This document shows positions 51,854 through 60,982 of a DNA stretch of 64,000 nt, piece after piece. Position 1 is the first letter of the stretch, and every line of letters starts with the position of its first letter. The stretch lies in NCBI RefSeq assembly GCF_027158485.1, contig NZ_JAMKYJ010000013.1; one strand, 5' to 3'. A program made the translations under genes and the position numbers. The notes below the pieces were generated by a model that saw nothing but the letters and a program-made list of their open reading frames with translations, did not search any database and had not been told where the DNA came from. Origin of the DNA: Oxalobacter formigenes (GTDB taxonomy: Bacteria > Pseudomonadota > Gammaproteobacteria > Burkholderiales > Burkholderiaceae_D).

Positions 51854-53719
51854 ATGGCACTTCTCCAAATCGCAGAACCGGGTATGTCCACCGCCCCCCA
51901 TCAATTCCGGCTGGCAATCGGAATCGATCTCGGCACGACTCATTCGCTTGTGGCAACCGTCCGAAACAGCATCCCGGAAGTGCTGGACGATGAACAGGGG
52001 CGCCCTTTGCTGCCATCGGTCGTCCGTTATTTCCCTGACGGTCATGCACAGATCGGTTATGCCGCCAGGGAAGCCCAGAATACCGATCCGAAAAATACGA
52101 TCGTATCGGTCAAGCGCATGATGGGCCGGGGTCTGGCCGACATTTCCAACCGTGAAAGCATGCCCTACCAGTTTCTCGACAATCCGGGCATGGTCAAAAT
52201 CGAAACGGTTGCAGGCCCGAAAAGCCCGGTTGAAGTTTCCGCTGAAATTCTCGCTACATTGAGACAGCGTGTGGAAGATGCTTTCGATGAAAATCTGGCC
52301 GGAGCTGTCATTACCGTACCTGCCTATTTCGACGATGCCCAGCGTCAGGCCACTAAAGACGCCGCCAGACTGGCAGGCATCCATGTCCTGCGACTGTTGA
52401 GCGAACCGACAGCCGCCGCTATCGCTTATGGGCTGGACAATGGAGCGGAAGGCGTTTTTGCCGCCTACGATCTGGGTGGCGGAACCTTCGACATCTCCAT
52501 TCTCAGGCTGCATAAAGGTGTTTTCGAGGTATTGGCAACCGGAGGCGATTCCGAACTGGGTGGCGACGATTTCGACCATCGTATTTTCTGCTGGATTATC
52601 GAGCAGGCCAAACTGAGACCCCTTTCAGCAGAAGATACACGCCTGTTGATGACCAAGGCGCGTGAAGCCAAGGAACGCCTCTCCGTCAGGGCACGTGTCA
52701 CAATCAATACCCTGCTGTCGTCTGGCGAAAAAATCAATCTGGAACTGACCGCCAAAACCTTCGAACAGATGACGCATCATCTTGTCTGCAAAACCATGCA
52801 GCAAGTGAAAAAGACACTGCGCGACGCCAAACTGAAAATAGACGATATCAGCGGCATTATCCTGATCGGCGGTGCGACACGGATGCCTCATGTCCGGAGA
52901 CAAATCCAGAAACTCTTCGGAAAAAAGCCGCACGCCACAATCGATCCCGAAAAGGTCGTCGCATTGGGAGCTGCCGTTCAGGCCAATATGCTGGCCGGGA
53001 ACCGCGCCCCCGGTGATGACTGGCTGTTGCTCGACGTCATTCCGCTATCGCTCGGCATCGAAACGATGGGTGGACTCGTGGAAAAGATCATTCCGCGCAA
53101 TTCCACCATTCCATGCACTTACGCGCAGGAATTCACGACATTCAAGGACGGCCAGACAGCGCTTGCGGTTCATGTCCTGCAAGGCGAACGCGAGCTGGTC
53201 ACAGACTGCCGGTCACTCGCCCGCTTCGAGCTGCGTGGCATTCCACCGATGGCAGCCGGTGTTCCCCGCATCCGGATAACCTTCCAGGTCGACGCCGATG
53301 GATTGCTTTCCGTTTCGGCACGTGAAACGCATTCAGGCGTCGAAGCGTCGATTGTCGTCAAACCGTCTTACGGCCTGACCGATACAGAGATTGCGAGAAT
53401 GCTGGAAGAATCCGGCAAAAGCGCCGAAACGGATATGCAACAACGTGCCTTGCGTGAAGAAATCGTCGAAGCGGAACGGACCATTCAGGCGACACAAGTG
53501 GCACTCGACTCTGACGGCGATCTGTTGAATGACACTGAACGCACCGCAATCGAAGCCCTGATGGAAGTCACTAAAAAGCTCCTGAACGACGATTCCACCT
53601 CAGCGATTCACGCTGCCATCGAAGCCCTGTCCAAAGGTACGGAAACATTCGCGGCAAGGCGGATGAACCGGAGCATCCAGAAGGCCTTGTCCGGAAAGAC
53701 CGTCAGGGACATCATTTAA
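51854..53719 (+). CDS. hscA: Hsp70-family chaperone HscA
   Basis: HscA is the specialised Hsp70 of cluster transfer from IscU. The 621-residue protein starts ALLQIAEPGMSTAP as E. coli HscA does, which fixes the ATG at 51854. It has the ATPase motifs GIDLGTTHSLVA near residue 25, DLGGGTFDISIL near residue 208 and GGATRMPHVR near residue 340. A shortened substrate domain follows, normal for HscA. Confidence 0.97.
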   Translation: MALLQIAEPGMSTAPHQFRLAIGIDLGTTHSLVATVRNSIPEVLDDEQGRPLLPSVVRYFPDGHAQIGYAAREAQNTDPKNTIVSVKRMMGRGLADISNRESMPYQFLDNPGMVKIETVAGPKSPVEVSAEILATLRQRVEDAFDENLAGAVITVPAYFDDAQRQATKDAARLAGIHVLRLLSEPTAAAIAYGLDNGAEGVFAAYDLGGGTFDISILRLHKGVFEVLATGGDSELGGDDFDHRIFCWIIEQAKLRPLSAEDTRLLMTKAREAKERLSVRARVTINTLLSSGEKINLELTAKTFEQMTHHLVCKTMQQVKKTLRDAKLKIDDISGIILIGGATRMPHVRRQIQKLFGKKPHATIDPEKVVALGAAVQANMLAGNRAPGDDWLLLDVIPLSLGIETMGGLVEKIIPRNSTIPCTYAQEFTTFKDGQTALAVHVLQGERELVTDCRSLARFELRGIPPMAAGVPRIRITFQVDADGLLSVSARETHSGVEASIVVKPSYGLTDTEIARMLEESGKSAETDMQQRALREEIVEAERTIQATQVALDSDGDLLNDTERTAIEALMEVTKKLLNDDSTSAIHAAIEALSKGTETFAARRMNRSIQKALSGKTVRDII

Positions 53720-53742
53720 CATACCGATTACGGAAAACGAAA

Positions 53743-54078
53743 ATGCCAAAAATTACCGTTTTGCCACATGCCGTACTCTGCCCTGATGGTGCCGATATCG
53801 ACGCTCCTGAAGGCACGTCGATCTGCGATGCCTTACTGGACAATCACATCGAAATCGAACATGCCTGCGGAAAATGCGGTGCTTGCAGCACCTGTCATGT
53901 CATCGTCAAAAAAGGTTACGACTCGCTGTCGGAAATGAGTGAAAAAGAGGAAGACATGCTCGACCGGGCATGGGGTCTGACGGCGGAATCCCGATTGTCA
54001 TGTCAGGCAAAAGTCGGTGACGAAGACCTGACCGTTGAAATTCCGAAATACACGATCAACCTTGTCAGCGAACGCTGA
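53743..54078 (+). CDS. fdx: Isc-type [2Fe-2S] ferredoxin
   Basis: Fdx supplies electrons during cluster assembly. The 111-residue adrenodoxin-like protein has cysteine ligands in HACGKCGACSTCHVIV near residue 43 and LSCQAKVGDEDL near residue 87. It follows hscA in the standard isc order. Confidence 0.97.
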   Translation: MPKITVLPHAVLCPDGADIDAPEGTSICDALLDNHIEIEHACGKCGACSTCHVIVKKGYDSLSEMSEKEEDMLDRAWGLTAESRLSCQAKVGDEDLTVEIPKYTINLVSER

Positions 54079-54098
54079 TTTAACAAGCGGATATTATT

Positions 54099-54296
54099 AT
54101 GAAATGGTCCGACACCCAAAGAATCGCCGAAGAACTGGTTGACCAATATCCTGATGTCGACCCCTTAAGCGTCCGTTTTACCGACTTGCACGACTGGATA
54201 TGTAAACTGGACGGCTTTGACGACGATCCCAACCGTTCAAACGAAAAAGTCCTTGAAGCCATCCTGATGGCGTGGATCAGGGAAGCCGAAGACTAG
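54099..54296 (+). CDS. iscX: Isc accessory protein IscX
   Basis: IscX is a small acidic protein that binds IscS and iron and tunes cluster assembly. The 65-residue product starts KWSDTQRIAEELVDQYPDVDPLSVRFTDLHDWI and ends with the acidic helix, matching the family closely. It is the last gene of the isc operon and converges with smpB. Confidence 0.95.
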   Translation: MKWSDTQRIAEELVDQYPDVDPLSVRFTDLHDWICKLDGFDDDPNRSNEKVLEAILMAWIREAED

Positions 54297-54321
54297 ACGC
54301 AAAAAAGAAAGAATACCGGGA

Positions 54322-54771
54322 TCAGCGGATATTCTGTTTCATGATCTTTTGCTGTTCCCGCTGCCAGTCCCGTTCTTTTTCAGTTTCGCGTTTGTCGTAT
54401 TGCTTCTTGCCCTTGGCAAGACCGATCTCACATTTGATCCGCCCTTTTGAAAAATGCATATTCAGCGGAACGAGCGTATAACCGGCACGTTCGACCTTGC
54501 CGATCAGTTTGCTGATTTCGTCAGCATGCATCAACAGTTTTCTGTCGCGGACGGGATCGGGCTTGATATGGGTCGAAGCCGTCGGTAGCGGGCTGATGTG
54601 CGCGCCGAAGAGAAAAATTTCCACGCCCTTGACGATGACATAAGCCTCTTTTAGCTGTACCCTTCCGGCACGAATGGATTTGACTTCCCATCCTTCCAAA
54701 GCCATTCCCGCTTCGAAGCGCTCTTCGATAAAATAATCGTGAAAAGCTTTTTTATTATCGGCAATAGTCAT
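54322..54771 (-). CDS. smpB: SsrA-binding protein SmpB
   Basis: SmpB brings tmRNA to stalled ribosomes. The 149-residue product has the diagnostic GMALEGWEVKSIRAGRVQLKEAYV near residue 22 and a basic C-terminal tail (KGKKQYDKRETEKERDWQREQ). It is divergent from ratA, 58 bases away. No tmRNA gene is visible in the window. Confidence 0.98.
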   Translation of the reverse strand: MTIADNKKAFHDYFIEERFEAGMALEGWEVKSIRAGRVQLKEAYVIVKGVEIFLFGAHISPLPTASTHIKPDPVRDRKLLMHADEISKLIGKVERAGYTLVPLNMHFSKGRIKCEIGLAKGKKQYDKRETEKERDWQREQQKIMKQNIR

Positions 54772-54829
54772 AGTGAAAAAAACTTCCTTGTATAAAATAG
54801 AGATTCTATCAAAACCATTTCATTCATAG

Positions 54830-55264
54830 ATGACGATCGTACACAAATCCGTACTGCAGAACTATAGTGCAAAACAAATGTTCGCGCTGGTGGAAAACAT
54901 CGAAGCGTACCCAACGTTTCTTCCCTGGTGCGACAGTGTCGACGTACAGCGAGACGCAAGCCGCCAGACGGCGATTGCGACCCTCTCCCTGAATTTTTGC
55001 GGCATCCGGCAAAGCTTTACCACTCACAATATCAATGTCGCGCCGGAATCCATCAAAATGAAACTGGTCAACGGTCCCTTTCGGAAACTGAACGGCCAGT
55101 GGACATTTACGGCTCTGGATGAAAAAACCTGCCGCGTCGAGCTGCACATGAACTATGAATTTTCCCATTTTTTCATGGAAAAACTGATCGGCCCGGTTTT
55201 CGACATTGTCACCAACAGCCTTGTCGATGCATTTTGCGAACGCGCGAGAAAAGTCTATGGCTGA
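54830..55264 (+). CDS. ratA: RatA-type coenzyme Q-binding START-family protein
   Basis: RatA/COQ10-like proteins have a hydrophobic cavity that can bind ubiquinone; in E. coli RatA has also been reported to block 70S ribosome assembly. The 144-residue product starts VHKSVLQNYSAKQMFALVENIEAYPTFLPWC and has the later MEKLIGPVFDIVTNSLVDAFCERA helix of the family. The next gene, rnfH, overlaps it by eight bases, which is the usual ratAB order. Which of the two roles applies here cannot be read from sequence. Confidence 0.9.
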   Translation: MTIVHKSVLQNYSAKQMFALVENIEAYPTFLPWCDSVDVQRDASRQTAIATLSLNFCGIRQSFTTHNINVAPESIKMKLVNGPFRKLNGQWTFTALDEKTCRVELHMNYEFSHFFMEKLIGPVFDIVTNSLVDAFCERARKVYG

Positions 55265-55559
55265 AACCTCGACTGATTCAAAAATGATTCCCGTTCAGGT
55301 TTGCCATGTCCAGCCGGACAGGCAGATCATTCTGGATATCCGGGTTCCTGAAAAAACAACGCTAATCGAGGCTATCGAAAAAAGTGGCATATTGGACCTT
55401 CTGTCACGTCAGATCAGGGAAAACGAAGTCGGCATTTTTGGAAAAAAACGGCCTTTCGATACCGAACTGAACGCGCACGACCGCATCGAAATTTATCGCC
55501 CTCTTTCAACGACTCCACAAGAATCAAGACGACTCAGGACAAGCTTGCAAGACCGCTAG
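55257..55559 (+). CDS. rnfH: RnfH/RatB family ubiquitin-fold protein
   Basis: RnfH-like (RatB) proteins are small beta-grasp proteins of unclear role. The 100-residue product has IPVQVCHVQPDRQIILDIRVPEKTTLIEAIEKSGI near residue 10 and VGIFGKKRPFDTELNAHDRIEIYRPL, matching the family. ATG 55257 overlaps ratA, so translation is probably coupled; the earlier in-frame ATG at 55206 lies within ratA. No rnf electron-transport genes are in the window. Confidence 0.88.
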   Translation: MAETSTDSKMIPVQVCHVQPDRQIILDIRVPEKTTLIEAIEKSGILDLLSRQIRENEVGIFGKKRPFDTELNAHDRIEIYRPLSTTPQESRRLRTSLQDR

Positions 55560-55614
55560 TTTTTTTACAGAAAGCACATGCCCGCACGTACGCTGGCAAA
55601 AGAAAAGGATATCG

Positions 55615-56217
55615 TCAGCGCCAGTACTCCGGCACTTCTTCCTGCGCAGGCTGATTGTTCAACGTTTTTTCCGGCTGTTTGATCGGCTCAACCACCTTGT
55701 TCGAAGACGGTTCACCCGTCAGGTTGGCGAGTCTTCTCTTCGATTTGGCCCTGGCTGCCAGTGCCCGTTTCTTTTCTTCCGGCAGTTTCTGATACTCTTG
55801 CCATTGCTCAGTCTTGAGCTGCGGGTTGAGTTTCTTGAATCCGATGAAATTCTGGCGAGCCTGACGACGCTGTTCCGGCGTCAGATTCAGCCAGTCCTGA
55901 ATATGGGTCTTGAAACGTTCCTTGTCTTCAGGAGACATATTCTCGGCTTTTTTTGCGACTTCCAGCCATTTTTTCTTTTGTGCGGCACTCATGCCGTTCC
56001 ATTCTTTTAGCAACGGAGCCAGTGCATCCTGTTGCGATGGCGTCAGGGTATTCCAGGAATTTTCAGCGGCAGCCTGACTATCCTCCATCCCTATAAACGC
56101 TTTCAGATTATCCGCAGGCAAAATGGCGTAAACAAGCCCGAAGGCGATGACGATCGTCACAACGACCGCCATTACCCATTTCGGAACCGACTTTTTTTCG
56201 GGATAGTCAGACCGCAT
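55615..56217 (-). CDS. DUF3106 domain-containing membrane-anchored protein
   Basis: The function is unknown. The 200-residue protein has one N-terminal transmembrane segment (WVMAVVVTIVIAFGLVYAIL, about residues 14-33), then a mainly helical periplasmic part with repeated Trp/Leu/Gln motifs (WNTLTPSQQDAL, WNGMSAAQKKKWL, WLNLTPEQRRQARQNF) that define DUF3106. The pattern resembles CpxP-like sensor folds, suggesting an envelope-stress role downstream of the sigma factor; this is inference. The ATG at 56217 lies three bases after the DUF3619 stop; the earlier TTG is less likely. Confidence 0.8.
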   Translation of the reverse strand: MRSDYPEKKSVPKWVMAVVVTIVIAFGLVYAILPADNLKAFIGMEDSQAAAENSWNTLTPSQQDALAPLLKEWNGMSAAQKKKWLEVAKKAENMSPEDKERFKTHIQDWLNLTPEQRRQARQNFIGFKKLNPQLKTEQWQEYQKLPEEKKRALAARAKSKRRLANLTGEPSSNKVVEPIKQPEKTLNNQPAQEEVPEYWR

Positions 56218-56220
56218 CAA

Positions 56221-56625
56221 TCAGACTCCGGTCCGGTCGACAATATATGCCCTGAATCCATTATCGGCATATGCGGACGGAGGCAATTCATCCGAGAGCA
56301 CGGCAATATCGATATCTGCGATTTCCCGGATCTGCCGCTGCTGTTCATGATGGAAAATACCGGCCATACCGACGACCAGCACCAGAATGGGCAGGGAGAG
56401 CCCCAGACGGCCTGTCCATGAAACATGTCCCGACGTACCGGCAGAAGCGCCTGCAAACATCTGTTGAAACAGGCTGACATAAAGAGGCCTGCTTTTCTTT
56501 TTACGTTTGACCGCCATCGAGCGCGCATCAGCCAGTCGTGCGGAAATATTTTCCGGCAAATCCTCCAGTCGCTCATTCAAGGCATGTCGCACCTTGTAAG
56601 CAAAATCTTGTTCATTCATATTCAT
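56221..56625 (-). CDS. DUF3619 family protein, probable anti-sigma factor
   Basis: The 134-residue protein has an N-terminal helical cytoplasmic part (NEQDFAYKVRHALNERLEDLPENISARLADARSMAV), one transmembrane segment (about residues 72-90, LGLSLPILVLVVGMAGIF) and a short periplasmic tail. Its start overlaps the sigma factor stop by four bases (ATGA). The layout and coupling are those of a membrane anti-sigma factor, but it lacks a recognisable zinc anti-sigma motif. DUF3619 genes regularly follow this sigma factor in Burkholderiales. The anti-sigma role is inference. Confidence 0.75.
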   Translation of the reverse strand: MNMNEQDFAYKVRHALNERLEDLPENISARLADARSMAVKRKKKSRPLYVSLFQQMFAGASAGTSGHVSWTGRLGLSLPILVLVVGMAGIFHHEQQRQIREIADIDIAVLSDELPPSAYADNGFRAYIVDRTGV

Positions 56626-57188
56626 AATTCAATCCCTCGTGCCTTCAGGGCTTTTGCCAATGCATGTGTTGCTCGGGAGCAATGCGTTTTGACGCTTCCC
56701 ACCGAACATTTCATCGCTTCTGCCGTTTCGGCTACATCCATATCATTCCAGTAACGCATCAGGAAGGCTTCGCGTTGACGCGCAGGCAACTTTTCTACTT
56801 CTTCTTCAATAATTCCCAACACTTCAGCGCGTTCGAGCTTTTCTGCAGACGATTCTACGGTGTCGTTTTCCGATTCGTTCTGATAAATTTCCAAAACATC
56901 GAAATCTTCACCATCAGAAGTAGTGGACATGCTGGAAAACAGGCTGACCCAGGTATTCCTGACCTTTTCACGCCGGAAAAAATCGCTGATCGTGTTCTGC
57001 AAGATGCGCTGGAATAGCATCGGCAACTCGGCAGATGGCTTGTCGCCATATTTTTCTGCGAGTTTGATCATGGCATCCTGGACAATATCAAGCGCAGACT
57101 CATCTTTGCGCACGGCATAGACTGCCTGTTTGAATGCGCGTTTTTCAACGCCAGCCAGAAAATCGGATAATTCTTTGTCAGTTGCCAT
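56622..57188 (-). CDS. ECF-type RNA polymerase sigma factor
   Basis: This 188-residue extracytoplasmic-function sigma factor has a region 2 (AFKQAVYAVRKDESALDIVQDAMIKLAEKY and FFRREKVRN) and a region 4 helix-turn-helix (LPARQREAFLMRYWNDMDVAETAEAMKCSVGSVKTHCSRA). An acidic linker of about 40 residues separates them. It leads the operon with DUF3619 and DUF3106. A good -35/-10 pair lies upstream (57220-57248). Its targets cannot be inferred from sequence. Confidence 0.92.
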   Translation of the reverse strand: MATDKELSDFLAGVEKRAFKQAVYAVRKDESALDIVQDAMIKLAEKYGDKPSAELPMLFQRILQNTISDFFRREKVRNTWVSLFSSMSTTSDGEDFDVLEIYQNESENDTVESSAEKLERAEVLGIIEEEVEKLPARQREAFLMRYWNDMDVAETAEAMKCSVGSVKTHCSRATHALAKALKARGIEL

Positions 57189-57219
57189 TCTATTTTGGCA
57201 GAAGGATCAACCTTACCGG

Positions 57220-57248
57220 ATTAAAAAAAACACACTGTGAAGTGTCAA
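57220..57248 (-). promoter_or_regulatory. Promoter of the sigma factor operon
   Basis: On the minus strand a -35 TTGACA (57243-57248) and -10 TTTAAT (57220-57225) are 17 bases apart, about 30 bases before the sigma factor ATG. This resembles a housekeeping promoter. Confidence 0.7.
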
Positions 57249-57626
57249 TCAGGTGCAAATGCTAACAAGAAAAGGCCTTCTTGTGCAGATGTAGTGTAAA
57301 ATTATTCACTTTATACAATTGTTGAAGTGTTGTACATTTGTAATTGAGTATGGCTTGACCAAAAAGCGCAGGCTGATATCTGTTATCCGCTTTATATACC
57401 CTCTGGCGGAATGGTTTTCTCACATGGTGCTCATAATGCCGCCTGTCGTGAAGACATGCTTTGCTACTTTGAAAGCTGTTTGCTCTGACCCGTGCCACAA
57501 GTACGAGAAATCGATGTTTATTCCTCAAATTTCACAATAAAATGTGAAATTTGTTTCGTAATACACTCGAATTCGTCAGGAAAGAGCATCCGATCAATTT
57601 CCAGTGGACCTTGAAAGGAAGGAAGT
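57249..57626. promoter_or_regulatory. Long ilvI upstream region with a perfect 11-bp inverted repeat
   Basis: There is no supported gene. A perfect inverted repeat, CAAATTTCACA (57526-57536) and TGTGAAATTTG (57543-57553) with a 6-bp spacer, stands 73 bases before the ilvI ATG. A possible short reading frame around 57424-57540 starts MVLIMPPVV and contains Val, Leu and Ile codons, recalling attenuation leader peptides, but I see no clear terminator/antiterminator pair. An AAGGAAGG site precedes ilvI. Confidence 0.5.
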
Positions 57627-59345
57627 ATGAGTTTAGAAATGACAGGCTCTGACATACTGGTCAGAAGTCTGGCCGATGAAGGCGTAGAGCACGTTTTCGG
57701 ATACCCGGGTGGTTCCGTTCTCTATATTTATGATGCCATTTACAAACAGGACAAATTCAAACATGTCCTGGTTCGTCACGAACAGGCTGCCGTTCACGCT
57801 GCAGATGCCTATGCACGCAGTTCCGGCAAAGTCGGTGTTGCACTGGTGACCTCCGGCCCGGGCGTAACGAATGCGATTACCGGTCTGGCAACCGCTTACA
57901 TGGATTCCATTCCGCTCGTTCTGATCAGCGGTCAGGTTTCAACCCATGCAATCGGTTCGGACGCTTTCCAGGAATGCGACGCGGTCGGTATCACACGTCC
58001 ATGCGTCAAGCACAATTTCCTCGTCAAAGACGTCAAGGATCTTGCCGTTACCATCAAAAAAGCATTTTACATTGCCTCGACAGGCCGTCCCGGTCCTGTT
58101 CTGGTCGATATTCCGAAGGACGTCAGCATGCAGGCTGGCCTTTACGATTATCCGAAGGAAATCGAAATGCGCTCCTACAAGCCGATCGACAAAGGCCATA
58201 CCGGACAGATTCGCAAAGCCGTCCAGATGATGCTTCAGGCTGAACGTCCTCTGGTTTATGCCGGTGGCGGCGTTATCCTGTCGGACTCCGCACCGGAACT
58301 GAACCAGCTCGTCGACCGTCTCGACATTCCCTGTGTCACTACGCTGCAGGGTCTCGGTGGCTATCGTGCCTCGAGTGAAAGACACCTCGGCATGCCCGGC
58401 ATGCACGGTACGTATGAAGCCAATATGGCCATGCAGAATTGCGACGTACTGGTCGCGATCGGTGCCCGTTTCGACGACCGTGTTATCGGCAACCCGGACC
58501 ATTTTTCACGGGTTCCACGCAAGATCATTCATATCGACATCGATCCGTCCTCCATTTCCAAACGTGTCAAGGTCGACATTCCTATCGTCGGCAACGTCAG
58601 GGACGTATTGCAGGAAATGCTGGCCCAGCTCGACGCTGCGCCAAACGCATCGACCAATCCTCAGGCGATGGCCTCATGGTGGAAACAGATCAACGAATGG
58701 CGCAAGAAAGATTGCCTCAAATACGAAGAAACCGATCAGGTCATCAAGCCCCAGTACGTTATCGAAAAACTGTGGGAAGTCACCAAGGGTGACGCTTTCG
58801 TCGCTTCCGACGTCGGCCAGCACCAGATGTGGGCAGCCCAATACTATCCGTTCGACAAGCCACGCCGCTGGCTGAATTCCGGCGGTCTTGGAACGATGGG
58901 TGTCGGCCTGCCGTATGCAATGGGTGTCCAGATGGCCAACCCGGACGCAACGGTTGCGTGCATCACGGGCGAAGGTTCCATCCAGATGAATATCCAGGAA
59001 CTGGCTACCTGCAAACAATACAACCTGACACCCAAAATCATCATGTTGAACAACGGTGTTCTGGGTATGGTTCGCCAGTGGCAGCGTCTGGATTATGAAT
59101 CCCGTTATTCGGAAACTTATGTCGCTTCGCTTCCCGACTTCAACAAACTGGCGGAAGCTTACGGTCATGTCGGCATCAAAGTAGAAAAAGCCGTGGACGT
59201 CGAAGGCGCCCTGAGAGAAGCTTTCTCGATGAAAGACAAGCTGGTTTTCCTGAACATCCTGACAGATTCGACCGAAAACGTCTGGCCAATGGTCAAGGCG
59301 GGTAAAGGATTGACTGAAATGGTGATGAGTCTGGAGGACAAATAA
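57627..59345 (+). CDS. ilvI: Acetolactate synthase large subunit
   Basis: Acetohydroxyacid synthase starts branched-chain amino acid synthesis. The 572-residue ThDP enzyme has the FGYPGGSVLYIYD N-terminal motif, the catalytic glutamate in RHEQAAVHAADAYAR near residue 51, a FAD-binding region (GARFDDRVIGN near residue 285) and the ThDP motif TGEGSIQMNIQELAT ... MLNNGVLGM near residue 450. The usual GDG is GEG, which I recall being common in Betaproteobacteria. The ATG follows AAGGAAGG. One base separates its stop from ilvH. It could equally be named ilvB. Confidence 0.96.
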   Translation: MSLEMTGSDILVRSLADEGVEHVFGYPGGSVLYIYDAIYKQDKFKHVLVRHEQAAVHAADAYARSSGKVGVALVTSGPGVTNAITGLATAYMDSIPLVLISGQVSTHAIGSDAFQECDAVGITRPCVKHNFLVKDVKDLAVTIKKAFYIASTGRPGPVLVDIPKDVSMQAGLYDYPKEIEMRSYKPIDKGHTGQIRKAVQMMLQAERPLVYAGGGVILSDSAPELNQLVDRLDIPCVTTLQGLGGYRASSERHLGMPGMHGTYEANMAMQNCDVLVAIGARFDDRVIGNPDHFSRVPRKIIHIDIDPSSISKRVKVDIPIVGNVRDVLQEMLAQLDAAPNASTNPQAMASWWKQINEWRKKDCLKYEETDQVIKPQYVIEKLWEVTKGDAFVASDVGQHQMWAAQYYPFDKPRRWLNSGGLGTMGVGLPYAMGVQMANPDATVACITGEGSIQMNIQELATCKQYNLTPKIIMLNNGVLGMVRQWQRLDYESRYSETYVASLPDFNKLAEAYGHVGIKVEKAVDVEGALREAFSMKDKLVFLNILTDSTENVWPMVKAGKGLTEMVMSLEDK

Positions 59346-59346
59346 C

Positions 59347-59838
59347 ATGCGACACATAATTTCTGTACTTCTGGAAAACGAAGCAGGCGCACTGGCTCGT
59401 GTTGTCGGACTTTTCGCTGCTCGTGGTTACAACATCGAAACCCTGAACGTTGCGCCGACCGAAGATCCGACCCTGTCCCGCATGACGGTCGTCACCATCG
59501 GTTCGGATGATGTGATCGAACAGATTACCAAACATCTGAACCGTCTGATCGAAGTCGTCAAGGTCGTCGATCTGACGGACGGTTATTTCGTCGAACGCGA
59601 AATGATGATGATCAAGATCCGTGCCGTCGGCAAGGAACGTGAGGAAATCAAACGTACCGCAGACATCTTCCGTGGAAGAATCATCGATGTCAGCGATCGT
59701 GCATACACTATTGAATTAACCGGCGATAAAGCCAAACTGGACGCTTTCATTGAATCGATCGACCGCACCGCCATTCTGGAAACAGTCCGTTCCGGTGGTT
59801 CAGGCATTGGACGCGGTGAACGCATCCTGAAGGTTTAA
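59347..59838 (+). CDS. ilvH: Acetolactate synthase small (regulatory) subunit
   Basis: IlvH activates the large subunit and confers feedback inhibition by valine. The 163-residue protein has an N-terminal ACT domain (SVLLENEAGALARVVGLFAARGYNIETLNVAPTED) and the C-terminal domain with RTADIFRGRIIDVSDRAYTIELTG. It is coupled to ilvI by a gap of one base and followed by ilvC after 38 bases. Confidence 0.97.
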   Translation: MRHIISVLLENEAGALARVVGLFAARGYNIETLNVAPTEDPTLSRMTVVTIGSDDVIEQITKHLNRLIEVVKVVDLTDGYFVEREMMMIKIRAVGKEREEIKRTADIFRGRIIDVSDRAYTIELTGDKAKLDAFIESIDRTAILETVRSGGSGIGRGERILKV

Positions 59839-59876
59839 CCAGTTTTATTTTTTGTATTTTTGATTAGGAAACATAA

Positions 59877-60893
59877 ATGAACGTTTTTTATGACAAGGAC
59901 TGCGATCTGTCCTTAATTAAAGGTAAGAAAGTAACCGTTCTCGGTTACGGCTCCCAGGGTCACGCACACGCACTGAATCTGCATGATTCCGGCGTTGACG
60001 TTACGGTTGGCCTGCGCAAAAACGGCGCTTCCTGGAGCAAGGCTGAAGGCGCTGGCCTGAAAGTCAAGGAAGTCAACGAAGCCGTCAAGGATGCCGACAT
60101 CATCATGATGCTTTTGCCTGACGAAAACATTCCTGACGTATACAACGCAAGCGTTGCACCGAATGCAAAACAGGGCGCCGTTCTGGCTTTCGCCCACGGT
60201 TTCGGCGTTCATTACGGTCAGGTTGTTCCACGTGCCGATTTCGACGTCATCATGATCGCTCCGAAAGCACCTGGTCATACCGTTCGCAGCACCTACACCC
60301 AGGGTGGTGGCGTTCCTCATCTGATCGCCGTTTATCAGGACAAATCCGGCAAGGCCCGCGACATCGCCCTGTCTTATGCCATGGCTAACGGCGGTGGCCG
60401 TGCCGGCATCATCCAGACGACCTTCCGTGAAGAAACCGAAACCGATCTGTTCGGTGAGCAGGCCGTTCTGTGCGGCGGTGCCGTTGAACTGATCAAGGCC
60501 GGTTTTGAAACACTGGTTGAAGCAGGCTACGCTCCTGAAATGGCTTATTTCGAATGCTGCCACGAACTGAAACTGATCGTCGATCTGATTCAGGAAGGTG
60601 GTATCGCCAACATGAACTATTCCATTTCCAACAATGCTGAATATGGCGAATACGTTACCGGCCCTAAAGTCATTACGGAAGAAAGCAAAAACGCGATGCG
60701 TCAGGCTTTAAAAGATATCCAGACCGGCGAATATGCCAAGAGCTTCATTCTGGAAAACAAGGCTAACGCACCTACCCTGTTGTCCCGCCGTCGTCTGACC
60801 GCAGAACACCCGATCGAACAGGTCGGTGGCCGTCTGCGTGCCATGATGCCTTGGCTTGCCAAGAATAAACTGGTTGACCAGTCCAAAAACTGA
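59877..60893 (+). CDS. ilvC: Ketol-acid reductoisomerase (class I)
   Basis: IlvC converts acetohydroxyacids to dihydroxy acids with NADPH and Mg2+. The 338-residue class I enzyme has the Rossmann motif VLGYGSQGHAHALNLHDSG near residue 21, AFAHGFGVHYGQ near residue 103 and the Mg2+-binding residues in ETETDLFGEQAVLCGG (near residue 188) and CCHELKLIVDLIQEGG (near residue 223). It ends the ilvIHC operon with a terminator. Confidence 0.98.
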   Translation: MNVFYDKDCDLSLIKGKKVTVLGYGSQGHAHALNLHDSGVDVTVGLRKNGASWSKAEGAGLKVKEVNEAVKDADIIMMLLPDENIPDVYNASVAPNAKQGAVLAFAHGFGVHYGQVVPRADFDVIMIAPKAPGHTVRSTYTQGGGVPHLIAVYQDKSGKARDIALSYAMANGGGRAGIIQTTFREETETDLFGEQAVLCGGAVELIKAGFETLVEAGYAPEMAYFECCHELKLIVDLIQEGGIANMNYSISNNAEYGEYVTGPKVITEESKNAMRQALKDIQTGEYAKSFILENKANAPTLLSRRRLTAEHPIEQVGGRLRAMMPWLAKNKLVDQSKN

Positions 60894-60917
60894 TTTCCGG
60901 TTTCGGAAGTCCACGAA

Positions 60918-60944
60918 AAAGAGCGCTTTACGCGCTCTTTTTTG
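60918..60944. terminator. Bidirectional terminator between ilvC and yfaE
   Basis: GAGCGC (60921-60926) pairs with GCGCTC (60932-60937) around a five-base loop, with A and T tracts on the two sides, so it can stop both converging transcripts. Confidence 0.9.
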
Positions 60945-60982
60945 TTTTCTGGACACATCAGGTATTTTATGTCTTCCTTACA

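Noticed and set aside
57319..57540. 73-codon open frame before ilvI as a real gene
   Set aside because: It starts at TTG, has no ribosome binding site and no recognisable domain; at most a shorter leader peptide within it is possible.
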